A stretch of 64,000 bases of DNA from Kitasatospora albolonga (GTDB lineage: Bacteria > Actinomycetota > Actinomycetes > Streptomycetales > Streptomycetaceae), in assembly GCA_002082585.1 (NCBI GenBank), contig CP020563.1, positions 2,536,001-2,600,000 on the forward strand. The letters run 5' to 3'. Under the pieces are notes generated by a model. That model saw only the letters and a program-made list of their open reading frames with translations. It was not told the DNA's origin and did not search any database. Positions 40,901 to 49,783 of this stretch are shown here, in pieces. The translations under genes were made by a program, and so were the position numbers. Each line of letters starts with the position of its first letter. The first letter of the stretch is position 1.

Positions 40901-43523
40901 CCGAGCGCCACGGCTCGTAGCTGGTGGTGGTCTCGAGCTTGCCGCCGTCACCGTTGTACGTGGCCTCCTCGCGGGTCATGCCCGCGAAGGCTTCCCGGTC
41001 GGTGACGGAGACGCCCTCGCTGTCCTTGACCGAGGCCCCGTCGATGCCGCGGAAGTAGCGGTACTCCTTCAGCGTCCGCTTGTCCGGTGCCACACCCGTA
41101 CGGACCTGGACCCGGCCGTACCCCTTGCGGTCGCCGTACGTCAGGTGCTTGGCGTCGGTGAACTCGTCGTCCTTGGCCTTGGCCCAGGCCATGCCGTCCA
41201 GGTACGCGTAGTCGGTCTGCTTGGCGGGGGCGCCGCCCGTTCTGTCGGTCTCCAGGATCTTGGTGACGACATAGGAGTGGAACCAGTCGAGATACGGCTC
41301 GTAGTCCGCCCCGGGGGCCTGCGGCGGAGACCACTTCACCGGGTAGCAGCGCCGGTTGTTCGAGGCGGGAGTGGGAACACTGCCCGCCTTGCAGTCGGTC
41401 GGTGAGTAGGTGATGCCGATCGATCCGCCGGTCTCGTTGTTGATGCCGTAGACGCGGTAGCGCCACAGCGGCGGCACCGGGTCCGGGGCGCCGCCGGTGG
41501 TGGCGCCCTCCACGCGGTTGGGCAGGGTCTGCCCCAGGAAGGTGACGGCGGGGAGGGTGACGGAGCCGGTGCCACCGTGTCCGGTGCGCGTGATCGAGGC
41601 CAGCCAGAGGGCCGGGGAACTGCCGTCGCCCGGCGAGGGGAACTGGTGGGTGAAGGCCCAGCTGTCGACCGGCTTGAAGGCCGTACCGACGAGCACCGAC
41701 GTGTCAATCTTCGTCAGCCGCTTCCGGCTCCAGAAGGACGGCGAGTAACGGTCCTTGCACTCCGTGCCCGGGGCGCAGTAGCGGTCGAAGGGGACATCGG
41801 GCCAGTTCTTCGCGTTGGCCTTGTCGAACGTTCCGCAGTTGCTCAGGCAGCGCTCACTGCTGGTGAACTCGACCTTGGCCGCGGGCTGGGCGTAGAAGTC
41901 GCCGGAGCGCAGACCGTACTCGATGCGCTTGAGGGAACCGCCCCGGATGTAGGGCGTCGCGGTGGAGGCGCCGGTGCTCGGGTTGACGTTGCGGCCGTAG
42001 TGGTTGGTCTCCTTGTCCCAGTAGTACGTCATGGCGTCGCCGTGCGGGTCGATGACCGCGTCCAGGTTCCACCGCCACGCCTGCTGGCACCAGGCGTCCT
42101 TGAACGCCGCCGCGTAGCACGGCTCGTCCTTCTGGTTGCCGAAGACCGGTACCGTCCAGGTGGAGTTGGTCTCCTCCTTGCCCGCGGCCCAGCCCTGCGG
42201 GCGGTTGTAGCCGAAGTAGTAGCGGGTGCCGTCCGGGGTGGTCACCCGCCAGTGCTCACCGTCGTTGTCACCGTTGGCCCGGGCGGCGCTGGCGAGCTTC
42301 TCGACCTTGGTGCCGTCGTCGCCCTCCAGCCGCCACTGGCCCGTGGTGTCGTCCTTGATCAGGGTGTTGGACTGGCCGCCGAGGTTGATGACGGCGTTGT
42401 CCTTCTTCCAGCACAGGTCGCCGACCTTGGCCGTGGTCGTGCTGTTCTTGGTGTCCTCGCTGCAGGAGATGTACTGGCGCTCGATGTAGCCCGGCTCCAT
42501 CGACCAGCCGTCGCCGATGCCGTTGGCCTGGTTGTTCGTCGACGCGGTACGCCCGTCGACCGACTGGGAGGAGTAGCCCAGCTTCAGATCCGGAACGGCG
42601 GAGCCGGCGACGGCCGGGGTGTCGATCGGGTACGTCCAGGAGAACGCGCCGTTCGAACCGCCTGCTGCCCAGGAGGCCGACGGGGAGAGGGAGGTGGCCG
42701 TGAAGTTGCCCGACGGGCCGGCCGCCGCGGCGGTCGCCGCCAGGAGCACGGTGTTGCCGGAGACCGCCCGGGCTCCTGCCGCCCGCGCGACAGGAGCGTC
42801 GGCCGCCGGTTCCGCGGTCGCGGCAGGCAGCTGGACAGCGGCCTCGATCGTGCCCTTGCCCGCATCGTTGGTGGTGGTGAGGGACTCGCCCGCGGCACAG
42901 CCCTTCTTGCCCGGCGTGGTCAGCGCGCAGGCGGGAAGCGTCTTGAGCGTGAGACGGGAGGCCCAGTCGCCACCGTAGGCGTCCCGGAAGCCGGAGTAGT
43001 CGACCTCGACGTCCACGGCGCCCTCGGTACCCGTGGTGGGGCGGAGGGCCAGTACGACACCCTCGACGCCCAACGACTCGGTGGTGGCCCGGTCCAGGAC
43101 CTGGACCTGGACCTTCTCCGGGCCTGCGGCCCGGGTCCTGCCGTCACGAGAAGCCGGAGCCGACGCCTTCGCCGTACGCCCCGTCTCCGGTGCGGCGCGG
43201 CGCACACTGACGGGCAGTGAACCGGCCTTCACCGGCGCCCCGTTGTCGTGGAGCGCGGGAGTGGCGATGCCCGGCGCGGGCCAGGTGACCTCGGGCTTCT
43301 TCCACGGGCGCCGAGCAGTCTGATCGGGCTTCACCAGCCCGCGCTTCGCCACCTCACCGGTCGGCACCGGGTCGGGCTTCTCGAGCTTCAGCAGATCCAG
43401 CTCGACGGCTGCCGCGACCGGCCCGCCCAGCAGTCCCACGAACAAGAACGCGGCCAGGGCCGCGGCTATCAGCCGTGCCCGTCTCCTCACGCGTCCCGTA
43501 CTGACGCCCCCACCCGAAAACAT
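37203..43523 (-). CDS. Exported RHS/YD-repeat protein with variable C-terminal module
   Basis: This ~2,106-residue protein begins with a Sec signal (RARLIAAALAAFLFVGLLGG) from an ATG preceded by GGGGAG; a start at 43550 is possible. A beta-rich N-terminal domain (~residues 40-600) precedes a long array of YD repeats (units such as YTFDSRGQKTKTVDPDKG and TYDTDGNRI). The RHS core ends with LGAREYDPVLGRFVSVDPI and the cleavage-type motif SDPTGLRPDG near plus position 37985. The last ~250 residues are a different module: a Lys/Arg/Ala-rich coil, then hydrophobic segments (QVAAFAVCVAASAGACFIAG), then a short Cys-containing tail ending GGGKKLC. No known nuclease or deaminase motif is seen. A divergent secreted partner gene lies upstream and an overlapping candidate immunity gene downstream. 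Confidence 0.88.
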   Translation of the reverse strand: MFSGGGVSTGRVRRRARLIAAALAAFLFVGLLGGPVAAAVELDLLKLEKPDPVPTGEVAKRGLVKPDQTARRPWKKPEVTWPAPGIATPALHDNGAPVKAGSLPVSVRRAAPETGRTAKASAPASRDGRTRAAGPEKVQVQVLDRATTESLGVEGVVLALRPTTGTEGAVDVEVDYSGFRDAYGGDWASRLTLKTLPACALTTPGKKGCAAGESLTTTNDAGKGTIEAAVQLPAATAEPAADAPVARAAGARAVSGNTVLLAATAAAAGPSGNFTATSLSPSASWAAGGSNGAFSWTYPIDTPAVAGSAVPDLKLGYSSQSVDGRTASTNNQANGIGDGWSMEPGYIERQYISCSEDTKNSTTTAKVGDLCWKKDNAVINLGGQSNTLIKDDTTGQWRLEGDDGTKVEKLASAARANGDNDGEHWRVTTPDGTRYYFGYNRPQGWAAGKEETNSTWTVPVFGNQKDEPCYAAAFKDAWCQQAWRWNLDAVIDPHGDAMTYYWDKETNHYGRNVNPSTGASTATPYIRGGSLKRIEYGLRSGDFYAQPAAKVEFTSSERCLSNCGTFDKANAKNWPDVPFDRYCAPGTECKDRYSPSFWSRKRLTKIDTSVLVGTAFKPVDSWAFTHQFPSPGDGSSPALWLASITRTGHGGTGSVTLPAVTFLGQTLPNRVEGATTGGAPDPVPPLWRYRVYGINNETGGSIGITYSPTDCKAGSVPTPASNNRRCYPVKWSPPQAPGADYEPYLDWFHSYVVTKILETDRTGGAPAKQTDYAYLDGMAWAKAKDDEFTDAKHLTYGDRKGYGRVQVRTGVAPDKRTLKEYRYFRGIDGASVKDSEGVSVTDREAFAGMTREEATYNGDGGKLETTTSYEPWRSAATATETRSEGLPALHAYATGGKSEQTRTAVGAGWRTTRVERTFDALGQPLSVSSLGDTAKSGDEECTTNTYVRNTSLNILTTVSESRTVAKPCGTTPTLPADLVSAERYYYDNATSLTTPPVRGDVTRLDEQDAKGTGYLTTATHTYDQHGRERTSTDALKVTTARTAYVPATLQAPTTVTVTNAKDHVTTTTHDPVRGVVTATVDANGKRTDAVHDGLGRVLKVWEPGWSKAANANKPSAEYSYRISRTETNAVTVKTLKQNGDYRTTHTLYDGLLRERQTQAPAVGTQDRVMTETHYDTHGRPWQTYAPYYATGAPSTTLMSAAVNTVPTATQSLFDGMGRVTDALSVKFGDEQWRTRTVYEGDRTTVVPPQGGTATTTVTDARGRTTELLQYTNAARTTSQKTRYVYGKYDEPSSVIDPDGNTWSYTFDSRGQKTKTVDPDKGTTSTEYDDLGRPARTTDARDIEIITEYDVLGRTSEVKQGNTLLSKWTYDTLAKGQLTKSTRYVGGAEYTTATDGFNDRYQPTATTTTVPAAAGGLAGTFTWTYGYNAETGAPLWTLNPAVGDIPAERVTTNYNSDDLPFRVSGQRGALVSNTLYDVFSRPTRLEYSATLNQKAYRTVLYDEHTGRVTRQTTDRDVAPQRVDDTTYAYDPAGNVTGVTNVSGQDAQKSTDIQCFTNDPLGRLTAAWTAKADCSAAPSASTVGGPDAYWHSYSYDTIGNRSKQTEHATAPGLTDAVTSYTHPSPGAKRPHAVQQASVSGGPADGRTSTFEYDNAGNTTKRTIGTTVQDLTWTPEGQLATLTEAGKQTSYTYDTDGNRIIAKNGDGSSTLTLPNGDQLQLAANGTKTATRYYEHNGETVAVRNGNAIAYLINDHQGTAMTAIAIGTLALTRRKQLPFGQLRSEQSSAFGPRGFVGGTNDPTGLTHLGAREYDPVLGRFVSVDPIIDFADPAQMNAYSYAHNSPLTKSDPTGLRPDGPVGGNSYNDERWAEQRGMTAGYTKKSGKWAWNQTPKKDRDSRTRYRNYQANPAHYMIDDKHARKYAADAKAQRKKAEEARAKKAAEQQRKEDGIFENIKKGNWRAAWDNSGGKVVSHVGEHWRGYAQVAAFAVCVAASAGACFIAGAAVIVADNVADVVNGTFSGTKLAKQTAWLLVGGGIARSLAGSWRGSAFARGPAGARPALWRGSVRPAAPKGALDARQTALNMSGNASMSSATCGAGGFSGGGKKLC

Positions 43524-43799
43524 CCGCAGAACTCCCCACCCGTTGCCCAAAGGTCATAGCCGATCAGGGAAGTTAGCAGGACTTTCACAGCGTCAGCACA
43601 GGGAGTTCATAACGATTCAGTGCCTTCAGCCCCCGAAAGAATCAAGAAGGTGCCCGATTCATTGGCTTGTGAACCGAAATGAGGAGAATGACAAGTGCCG
43701 AATTGGCCGACCTGGGGCAACGTCACCAAGAATCGCTTTCATCACACTTCCCTCACGTTCTAGGGTGCGACTCGAACAGACCTGGGAGGGGACTCTTTG

Positions 43800-46700
43800 A
43801 TGAAACTTTTGCGAAGCAAAACCAGATGGAGAACAAGTGCGGCCGTCACGGGAACGGCTGCTCTCGCCGCACTCCTGACGCTCGGTGTGGCGCCCCATCC
43901 TCTGCCGGAGGCCGCCGCGGCCGAGCCCGTGACCGCCCCGGAGCCGGTGGCGACGAAGGCGGAAGCCGAGGCCCTGGCGCAGGTCAAGGCGTCGGAGACC
44001 GGTCGGCCGGTAGAGGTGCTCGCCCGACGCACCGAGGTGTCGCAGGTGTTCGCCAACCCTGACGGCACCTTCACCCAAGACACCTACGCGCTACCGCAGT
44101 TCGTACGCCAGGACAACAAGCTGGTACCGATCGACACCACCCTCGAGGTGAATTCCGACGGCTCGCTGTCGCCGAAGGCCACCGAGGTGGACGTGCGATT
44201 CTCCGGCGGTGGTGAGGGGCCTCTGGCGACCGTCACACGTGATGGACGCAGCATGTCCTGGACCTGGCCGCAGCCACTTCCCGATCCCCAGATCGACGGC
44301 GACACCGTGACGTTCGGAAATGTCCTGACGGATGTGGACCTGAAGATCAAGGCGAGCCCGGCCGGATTCACCAGCCTTCTGGTGGTCAAGTCCGCGGAGG
44401 CTGCTGCCGATCCGGCGCTGAAGGAAGTCCATTTCGGGCTGGAAACCAGTGGCCTGACAGCGGCTACCGACGCCCACGGCAACTTCTCGGCGGTCAATCC
44501 GGCCGGCCAGGAGGTCTTCACCGCACCGACCCCGCTGATGTGGGACAGCAGCAGCACCGCCACCGCGCCTGCCGCACCTGCGGCCCGCTCGGCCCGCGGC
44601 GTCCCCACCGGGCCGCCGCCGCCCTCCGACGAGTTCGAGCCCGGATACGGCGCGCAGCAGGCGGCCATGGGGCTCGCGGTCGGGGACGGGAAGCTGACCC
44701 TCACTCCGGACCAGGACCTCCTGACGGGCGAGGACACCACGTACCCGGTGCTGCTGGACCCGGCGGTCTCCGGCTCCCGTCACTCATGGACCATCGCCTA
44801 CAAGAAGTACCCGACCAGCTCGTTCTTCAACGGCGCCAACTGGGACAAGAAGGGCACCACAACCGCCCGTGCGGGGTACGAGAACGAGACCGACGGGCTG
44901 GCCAGGTCCTTCTTCCGCATGAAGGCCGACAACCTCTGGTCCACGAAGAAGGTGGTCTCCTCCTCCACGTTCCGGATCAAGAACACCTGGTCCTGGTCGT
45001 GCACCAACCGGACCGTCGAGCTCTGGGCGACCAGCGCGATCTCCGCGTCCACCACATGGAACAAGCAGCCCGAGTGGCGCAAGAAGCTGGACTCGGTCAA
45101 CGAGTCACTCGGCTGGGGACCGGCCTGCCCCGGGGGAGACCTCGCCTTCGACGTGACCGCTGGCGCGAAGGATGTCATCGCCAACAAGTGGAACACGCTG
45201 ACCATGGGTCTGCGGGCGAGCAGCGAGAGCGACGTCTTCGCGTGGAAGAAGTTCGACGCCAACTCGGCTGTGATGTCGACGATTTACAACACCGTGCCCA
45301 ACGCCCCGAACAGCCTGGACACGATCCCCAGCTCCGGCGGATGCGTCACGGCCGCCCCGTACACCACGATCGGGAACACCGACGTCACGCTCACCGCGAA
45401 GGTCTCCGACCCGGACGGGGGAACGGTCCGTGCCCAGTTCCGCCTCTGGGGGACGAACAACCTCTCCGGCGGGGCCGAGATCTTCAACCAGATCGTGTCC
45501 GCCACCTCCGGCACGGTCGCGAAGGTGAAGATCCCCAAGGCCACCTTGCAGAAGCACCTGGCCGCAGCCAAGGGCAACTTCGGCTGGAAGGTACAGACCC
45601 TCGACGCGACCGCCAACTCCGCCTGGGTCCCTGCGGGCACCTGCGGCTTCAACTTCGATCCCAACCGGCCGAGCACACCACCCACCATCAGTTCCCAGCA
45701 GTTCCCCGACGGCTCCGACGGCTGGCCCGCCACCACCGGCCGGGCCCGGACCGCAGGAACGTTCATCCTCGGTAATGGGGGCGTCAACGACGTAACGTCC
45801 TACGAGTACTGGAGCGACTGGGACCCCACCGTCCGCAACGTCAAGCCCAGCACCGACCTCGACGGGGACGGAAAGATCGACGCCAAGCTCGTCCTGACCC
45901 CGCCCTCGGCCGGATCGCAGCGGCTCTACGTCCGCAGCCTCGACGCCGCCCAGAACCGGTCCGACCGGGCCGCCTACCTCTTCTACGCGAACGGACTCTC
46001 CATCCCCGACAAGGCCGGCGACCTCAACGGGGACGACAACGCCGACCTCTACGGTGTGCGCAGCAACGGCGAGTTGTGGCTGTACCCCGGCCAGGGCAAC
46101 GGCTACCTGGGAACCGGCACCACGGCGAGCAACGGTGACTTCACCGGGGCCGACATCACCCGTCGCGGTGACTGGACCGGCGACGGCTTCGAAGACCTCA
46201 TCGCGGCCATCCCCGGAGACGGCGGCAAGACCCTGCAGCTCTACCCGAACAACGGAGTCGGCTGGGCCTGCAGCGCACGTGACGAGCAGGCCGACGGGCA
46301 CTCCCGCTCCTGCCAGTACGACCGCCAGGAACTCGACGTCTACAACGAAGCCAACAACCACTGGAAGAACGCCGACCAGATCCTCGCCATCGGTGATGTC
46401 GACGGTCCTCTGGACGTCGACAACGACGGCACCATCGATGTCGCCGGCTACCCCGACCTCCTGGTCAAGGAAGGCAACCTTCTCTGGCTGTACTACGGCT
46501 CCGAATCCCTCTACCTCGACGAGACCCAGGACCCCGTCCTCATCGGTAACGGGTCCTGGACGAACTACGACCTCGTAGCCCCGGGCGATCGCACCGGCAA
46601 CGGCCACGTCGACCTCATAGCCCGCCACAAGACCAACGGGGAACTCCGCCTCTACCAAGGAACCGGCCCGGCAGGAGAGGGCCTCGGCAGCGGCCCCAAC

Positions 46701-46895
46701 TCCACCGTCATCGGGAACGGCTGGACTCGCACCTATCGCCCACTGCTCACCGCCTTCCCCGACATCGGCTCCGACAAGAAGGCCGATATCCTCGCCACCG
46801 GCGGTGACGACAAGCTCTACCTCTACCCCAACCTCTCCGGCGGCGGTGTCGCCGTCGGAAGCAGCGGATGGCTCGATTTCCGGGCCCTCAGCTGA
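43800..46895 (+). CDS. Exported DNRLRE/FG-GAP repeat protein, RHS partner
   Basis: This 1,031-residue protein starts at the ATG after GGGAGGGG. It has a Sec signal (TAALAALLTLGVAPHPLPEA), an N-terminal beta domain, a DNRLRE domain (~residues 335-500; SFFRMKADNLWSTKKVVSSS, RTVELWATSAISASTTWNKQ), a fibronectin-like part (~500-630), a long spacer and at least four FG-GAP/VCBS-like repeats (GDLNGDDNADLYG, GDWTGDGFEDLIA, GDRTGNGHVDLIA, GSDKKADILA). The repeats, with their DxNxD-type calcium loops, form a beta-propeller. The gene is divergent from the RHS gene, a pairing seen in other Streptomyces. It probably helps display or deliver the RHS protein. Confidence 0.86.
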   Translation: MKLLRSKTRWRTSAAVTGTAALAALLTLGVAPHPLPEAAAAEPVTAPEPVATKAEAEALAQVKASETGRPVEVLARRTEVSQVFANPDGTFTQDTYALPQFVRQDNKLVPIDTTLEVNSDGSLSPKATEVDVRFSGGGEGPLATVTRDGRSMSWTWPQPLPDPQIDGDTVTFGNVLTDVDLKIKASPAGFTSLLVVKSAEAAADPALKEVHFGLETSGLTAATDAHGNFSAVNPAGQEVFTAPTPLMWDSSSTATAPAAPAARSARGVPTGPPPPSDEFEPGYGAQQAAMGLAVGDGKLTLTPDQDLLTGEDTTYPVLLDPAVSGSRHSWTIAYKKYPTSSFFNGANWDKKGTTTARAGYENETDGLARSFFRMKADNLWSTKKVVSSSTFRIKNTWSWSCTNRTVELWATSAISASTTWNKQPEWRKKLDSVNESLGWGPACPGGDLAFDVTAGAKDVIANKWNTLTMGLRASSESDVFAWKKFDANSAVMSTIYNTVPNAPNSLDTIPSSGGCVTAAPYTTIGNTDVTLTAKVSDPDGGTVRAQFRLWGTNNLSGGAEIFNQIVSATSGTVAKVKIPKATLQKHLAAAKGNFGWKVQTLDATANSAWVPAGTCGFNFDPNRPSTPPTISSQQFPDGSDGWPATTGRARTAGTFILGNGGVNDVTSYEYWSDWDPTVRNVKPSTDLDGDGKIDAKLVLTPPSAGSQRLYVRSLDAAQNRSDRAAYLFYANGLSIPDKAGDLNGDDNADLYGVRSNGELWLYPGQGNGYLGTGTTASNGDFTGADITRRGDWTGDGFEDLIAAIPGDGGKTLQLYPNNGVGWACSARDEQADGHSRSCQYDRQELDVYNEANNHWKNADQILAIGDVDGPLDVDNDGTIDVAGYPDLLVKEGNLLWLYYGSESLYLDETQDPVLIGNGSWTNYDLVAPGDRTGNGHVDLIARHKTNGELRLYQGTGPAGEGLGSGPNSTVIGNGWTRTYRPLLTAFPDIGSDKKADILATGGDDKLYLYPNLSGGGVAVGSSGWLDFRALS

Positions 46896-46921
46896 CGGAC
46901 GGAAGGGCGAGCAGCGCCTGA

Positions 46922-46956
46922 GGGGGGCCTCCCGTCACCGTGACGGGAGGCCCCCC
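46922..46956. terminator. Bidirectional hairpin terminator
   Basis: Nearly perfect arms (GGGGGGCCTCCCGTCAC at 46922-46938 and GTGACGGGAGGCCCCCC at 46940-46956) sit between the convergent FG-GAP and benE-like genes. Confidence 0.85.
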
Positions 46957-46961
46957 TCTAC

Positions 46962-48416
46962 TCAGCCTGCGGCCGACCGGCTCGATGCGGTGGAGGCGTC
47001 CCCGGAGGCGGGGGTGGGGTTCTTCCCCCGGTCCCGGCGCCCCCGTCTCCGTACCGGAAGTACCGAGAGTGCCGCGTGGGTCGCCAGGCCCAGGAGCAGG
47101 CCCCAGCAGGCGGACCCGATTCCGCCGAGGGTGACGCCGGACGCCGTGGTGAGGAACGTGACCACCGACGCGTCCCGGCCCCGCTCGTCGGCGAGGGTCT
47201 GGGCCAGGCTCGAGGAGATCGTGCCGAGGAGCGCCACCCCGGCGATGACGGCGATGAGTTCGGCGGGCAGCACGGCGAAGAGTCCCACCAGGGCGGCGCC
47301 GCAGACACCCGTCAGCAGGTAGAAGAAGCCGCTCGCCAGGCCGGCCACGTAACGGCGCCGGGGATCGGGGTGGGACTCCTCGCCCGTGCTGATCGCGGCC
47401 GTGATCGCCGCCAGGTTCACCGCGTGTCCGCCGAGCGGGGCGAGCGCCGATGAGGTGAGGCCGGTGGCGGTGAGGAGCAGGCGGTCGTTCGGCCGGTAGC
47501 CGCAGGCGGCCAGTACGCCGAGTCCGGGGGCGTTCTGCGAGGCCATCGTGACCACGGCCAGCGGGATGGCGATCCCCACGAGCGCCGCGCCGCTGAACTC
47601 CGGTGCCGTGAACACGGGCAGGGTCCACCCGATGTCAACGGGCGTGCTGTGGAAGCCCGGTGCGACGGCGGTGGCGAGTACCGCGGCGACGAGCGCCCCG
47701 GCGACCGCGTACCTGGGTGACCTCTGCTTCACCGCCAGGTACGTCGCCAGGGCCGTGAGCACCGGCAGGGGTGCCGTGTCCAGGGCCGAGAACAGGCCCG
47801 CCCCGAAGGAGAACAGCACCCCCGCGAGCATGCCCGCCACGATCCCGGGCGGTATGCGCCGCATGATCCGGCCGAAGACGCCCGTCAGGCCGATCAGCGC
47901 CATGAGCAGGCCGCTGATGATGAAGGCCCCGACTGCCTCGGGGTAGGAGTAGTTCCCGAGGCTGCCGACGAGGACGGCGGCGCCCGGTGTCGAGAAGGCC
48001 GTGATCACCGGCATACGGGTCCACCAGCTGAGCACGGCGCAGGTCACGCCGCTGCCCACGCACGCCGCCCAGACCCAGGACGCGGTCTGCTCGTCGCTGA
48101 GGTGACCGGCGGCCGCCGCCGCGAGGACCACGAGGAGGGGGCCGGAGCAGGAGACCGTGACGGTGACGAGGCCCGCGAGGACGGCGGAGAGCGAGGCGTC
48201 CCGCAGGACCCTGGGGCGCCATGCCCCCGGCCCGGTCCTCCGCGCGAATTCCTGTTCCCTCGCCCCTTGTCCTGGTGTCCCCCGCGCCGTTGTTCCTTGC
48301 TCCGGTGTCCCCCGGACCGTTGTTCCTTGGCCCTTCTCCTGTACGGGAGTTCGTACGGGGTCCTGTGCGGGGTCCTCCCCGGCGCCGCCCTCGGTGCTCT
48401 GCCCGGCCGTGGTCAT
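46962..48416 (-). CDS. benE: BenE family (benzoate/H+ symporter-like) transporter
   Basis: This 484-residue protein has a 60-residue N-terminal tail with repeated GTTxRGTPxQG units, ~12 membrane segments and a basic C-terminus. It matches BenE in segments such as VLRDASLSAVLAGLVTVTVSCSGP, WWTRMPVITAFSTPGAAVL, GIVAGMLAGVLFSFG and VVTMASQNAPGLGVLAACGY. BenE proteins move benzoate or other small aromatic acids with protons; the natural range is poorly known. It is the last gene of a probable five-gene operon with an aminotransferase, a hydroxy-acid oxidase, a TauE-type permease and an Fe(II) oxygenase. The substrate may therefore be an aromatic or amino acid-derived carboxylate. Confidence 0.9.
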   Translation of the reverse strand: MTTAGQSTEGGAGEDPAQDPVRTPVQEKGQGTTVRGTPEQGTTARGTPGQGAREQEFARRTGPGAWRPRVLRDASLSAVLAGLVTVTVSCSGPLLVVLAAAAAGHLSDEQTASWVWAACVGSGVTCAVLSWWTRMPVITAFSTPGAAVLVGSLGNYSYPEAVGAFIISGLLMALIGLTGVFGRIMRRIPPGIVAGMLAGVLFSFGAGLFSALDTAPLPVLTALATYLAVKQRSPRYAVAGALVAAVLATAVAPGFHSTPVDIGWTLPVFTAPEFSGAALVGIAIPLAVVTMASQNAPGLGVLAACGYRPNDRLLLTATGLTSSALAPLGGHAVNLAAITAAISTGEESHPDPRRRYVAGLASGFFYLLTGVCGAALVGLFAVLPAELIAVIAGVALLGTISSSLAQTLADERGRDASVVTFLTTASGVTLGGIGSACWGLLLGLATHAALSVLPVRRRGRRDRGKNPTPASGDASTASSRSAAG

Positions 48417-48480
48417 CGTGCCCTTCCCCCGACGTGCGGCTCCCGCCGCTTCCCGTGCCCCGCGCCTGCCGCCCGGTCCG

Positions 48481-49596
48481 CTACCCGGCCTGCCGCGCCA
48501 CCGCCGCGAGCCCGGTCACGCCCGCCGTGAACTCCTCGCCGCCGAGGGACTGGAACGGCAGGCGCAGGAACACCGTTCCTGCGGGGGGTGCCGAGTCGGC
48601 CGGGTAGAAGGCCGAGCCGCGGGTGAGGGCGATGCTCTCAGCGGACGCCGCGGCGAGCAACTCCTCCTCGGTGGTCCGGACCGGCAGGTGCACGCTGATG
48701 TAGTAACCACCCTCGGGCACGCACAGCGCGACGTCACCGAGGACCTTGCGCACCACCTCGACGGCGGCGTCGTGGCGCGGGCGCAGCAGTTTCCGTACGG
48801 CCTCGATGTTCTGCCGTACCAGCCCGCTCTCGAAGGCCCGGGCGGCCACCGTCTGGAGCAGCGGGGCAGGAGACAGGTACGTGCTCTCCGCCAGTGCGGC
48901 CAGAGCGCGCGGGACACCGGGCGGAGCGATGACGTAACCGACCCTCAGCCCCGGGCTGAGGATCTTGCTGAGTGACCCCATGGTCAGCACCCGGGCGCCG
49001 TCGACCCCGTCCGCGAGTTCCCCGAGGAGCGTGGGGGCGGTGCCGTCGAAGCGGAGTTCCCGGTAGGGGATGTCCTCCAGGATCGTGAAGCCGAACTCGG
49101 CGGACAGGCGCACGATTTCGCGCCGCTTCTCCTCGCTCGTCGTCACACCGCTGGGGTTCTGGAAGTCGGGGATCACGTAGACGAACGCGGGCACCTCGGT
49201 ACGCAGGCGCTCCCGCAGGATGTCCAGGTCGAGTCCGTCGTGCCGCAGCGGCACCCCGGAGACCCGTCCGCCGTGCCGCTCGAATATCTGGACAGCGCGG
49301 TCGTACGTCGGAGCCTCGGCCAGGACCAGATGGCTGGGCGCGTCCTTGAGGAGGTGGGCGGCGAGCAGGTCGAGGGCCTGGAGCGAGCCGTTGGTGACGA
49401 AGATCCGGTCGGGGTCGACGGAGTGGAACGCGCCCAGCTGGTCGCGGAGTTCGCGGTCTCCGGTGTGGTGGCCGATGGGCGCGTACTGGAAGACCCGGTC
49501 CGGTTCCGTGGACAGGATCGTCCCGGTCAGCTCGGCGATGGCGAGGGAGGGGATCGCTTCGAGCGGGGGGATGCCGCGCGAGAAATGGACGGTCAC
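48481..49596 (-). CDS. PLP-dependent aminotransferase (fold type I, 2-aminoadipate-type)
   Basis: This 371-residue enzyme is a stand-alone class I/II aminotransferase of the MocR/LysN-like group (no N-terminal DNA-binding domain). Features: FVTNGSLQALDLLAAHLL, AEAPTYDRAV, YVIPDFQNPSGVTTSEEKRR (the Asn/Pro cofactor loop), LEDIPYRELRF and the PLP Schiff-base lysine in GSLSKILSPGLRVGYV. It converts a 2-keto acid to an amino acid or the reverse. It sits 64 nt before the BenE gene and 187 nt after the FMN oxidase gene on one strand. With the oxidase, which makes a 2-keto acid from a 2-hydroxy acid, it could complete a hydroxy acid to amino acid conversion. Confidence 0.88.
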   Translation of the reverse strand: MTVHFSRGIPPLEAIPSLAIAELTGTILSTEPDRVFQYAPIGHHTGDRELRDQLGAFHSVDPDRIFVTNGSLQALDLLAAHLLKDAPSHLVLAEAPTYDRAVQIFERHGGRVSGVPLRHDGLDLDILRERLRTEVPAFVYVIPDFQNPSGVTTSEEKRREIVRLSAEFGFTILEDIPYRELRFDGTAPTLLGELADGVDGARVLTMGSLSKILSPGLRVGYVIAPPGVPRALAALAESTYLSPAPLLQTVAARAFESGLVRQNIEAVRKLLRPRHDAAVEVVRKVLGDVALCVPEGGYYISVHLPVRTTEEELLAAASAESIALTRGSAFYPADSAPPAGTVFLRLPFQSLGGEEFTAGVTGLAAVARQAG

Positions 49597-49699
49597 AGGG
49601 TGTCTCCTTGCCGGGGGAGGGAGGGTGGGGAGGGAGGGTTTGGCAGAAGGCCGGGGCCGCGAGGGGGCGAAGGCGGCGGTGGGCCCGGACGGCTCAGCG

Positions 49700-49783
49700 G
49701 GGCCTCAGGGCCCAGGAGGCCCGGAAGGCCCGGTGGCCCCGGACGGCCCGGTGGCCCCGGAAGGCCCGGTGGCCCCGGAAGGC
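49700..49783. repeat. Tandem 18-bp GGCCCGGTGGCCCCGGAA repeats
   Basis: Three to four copies of an 18-bp unit lie between the FMN oxidase stop (49784) and the aminotransferase gene. A GGCTCAGCGG motif repeated at both ends suggests that the oxidase gene's last bases were duplicated. The repeats could form extended structures in the operon mRNA. Confidence 0.65.

Noticed and set aside
38208..41405. Very long plus-strand ORF of 1,065 codons
   Set aside because: Antisense shadow of the RHS gene; the translation is Val/Gly/Arg-rich without domain features, as usual for high-GC antisense frames.
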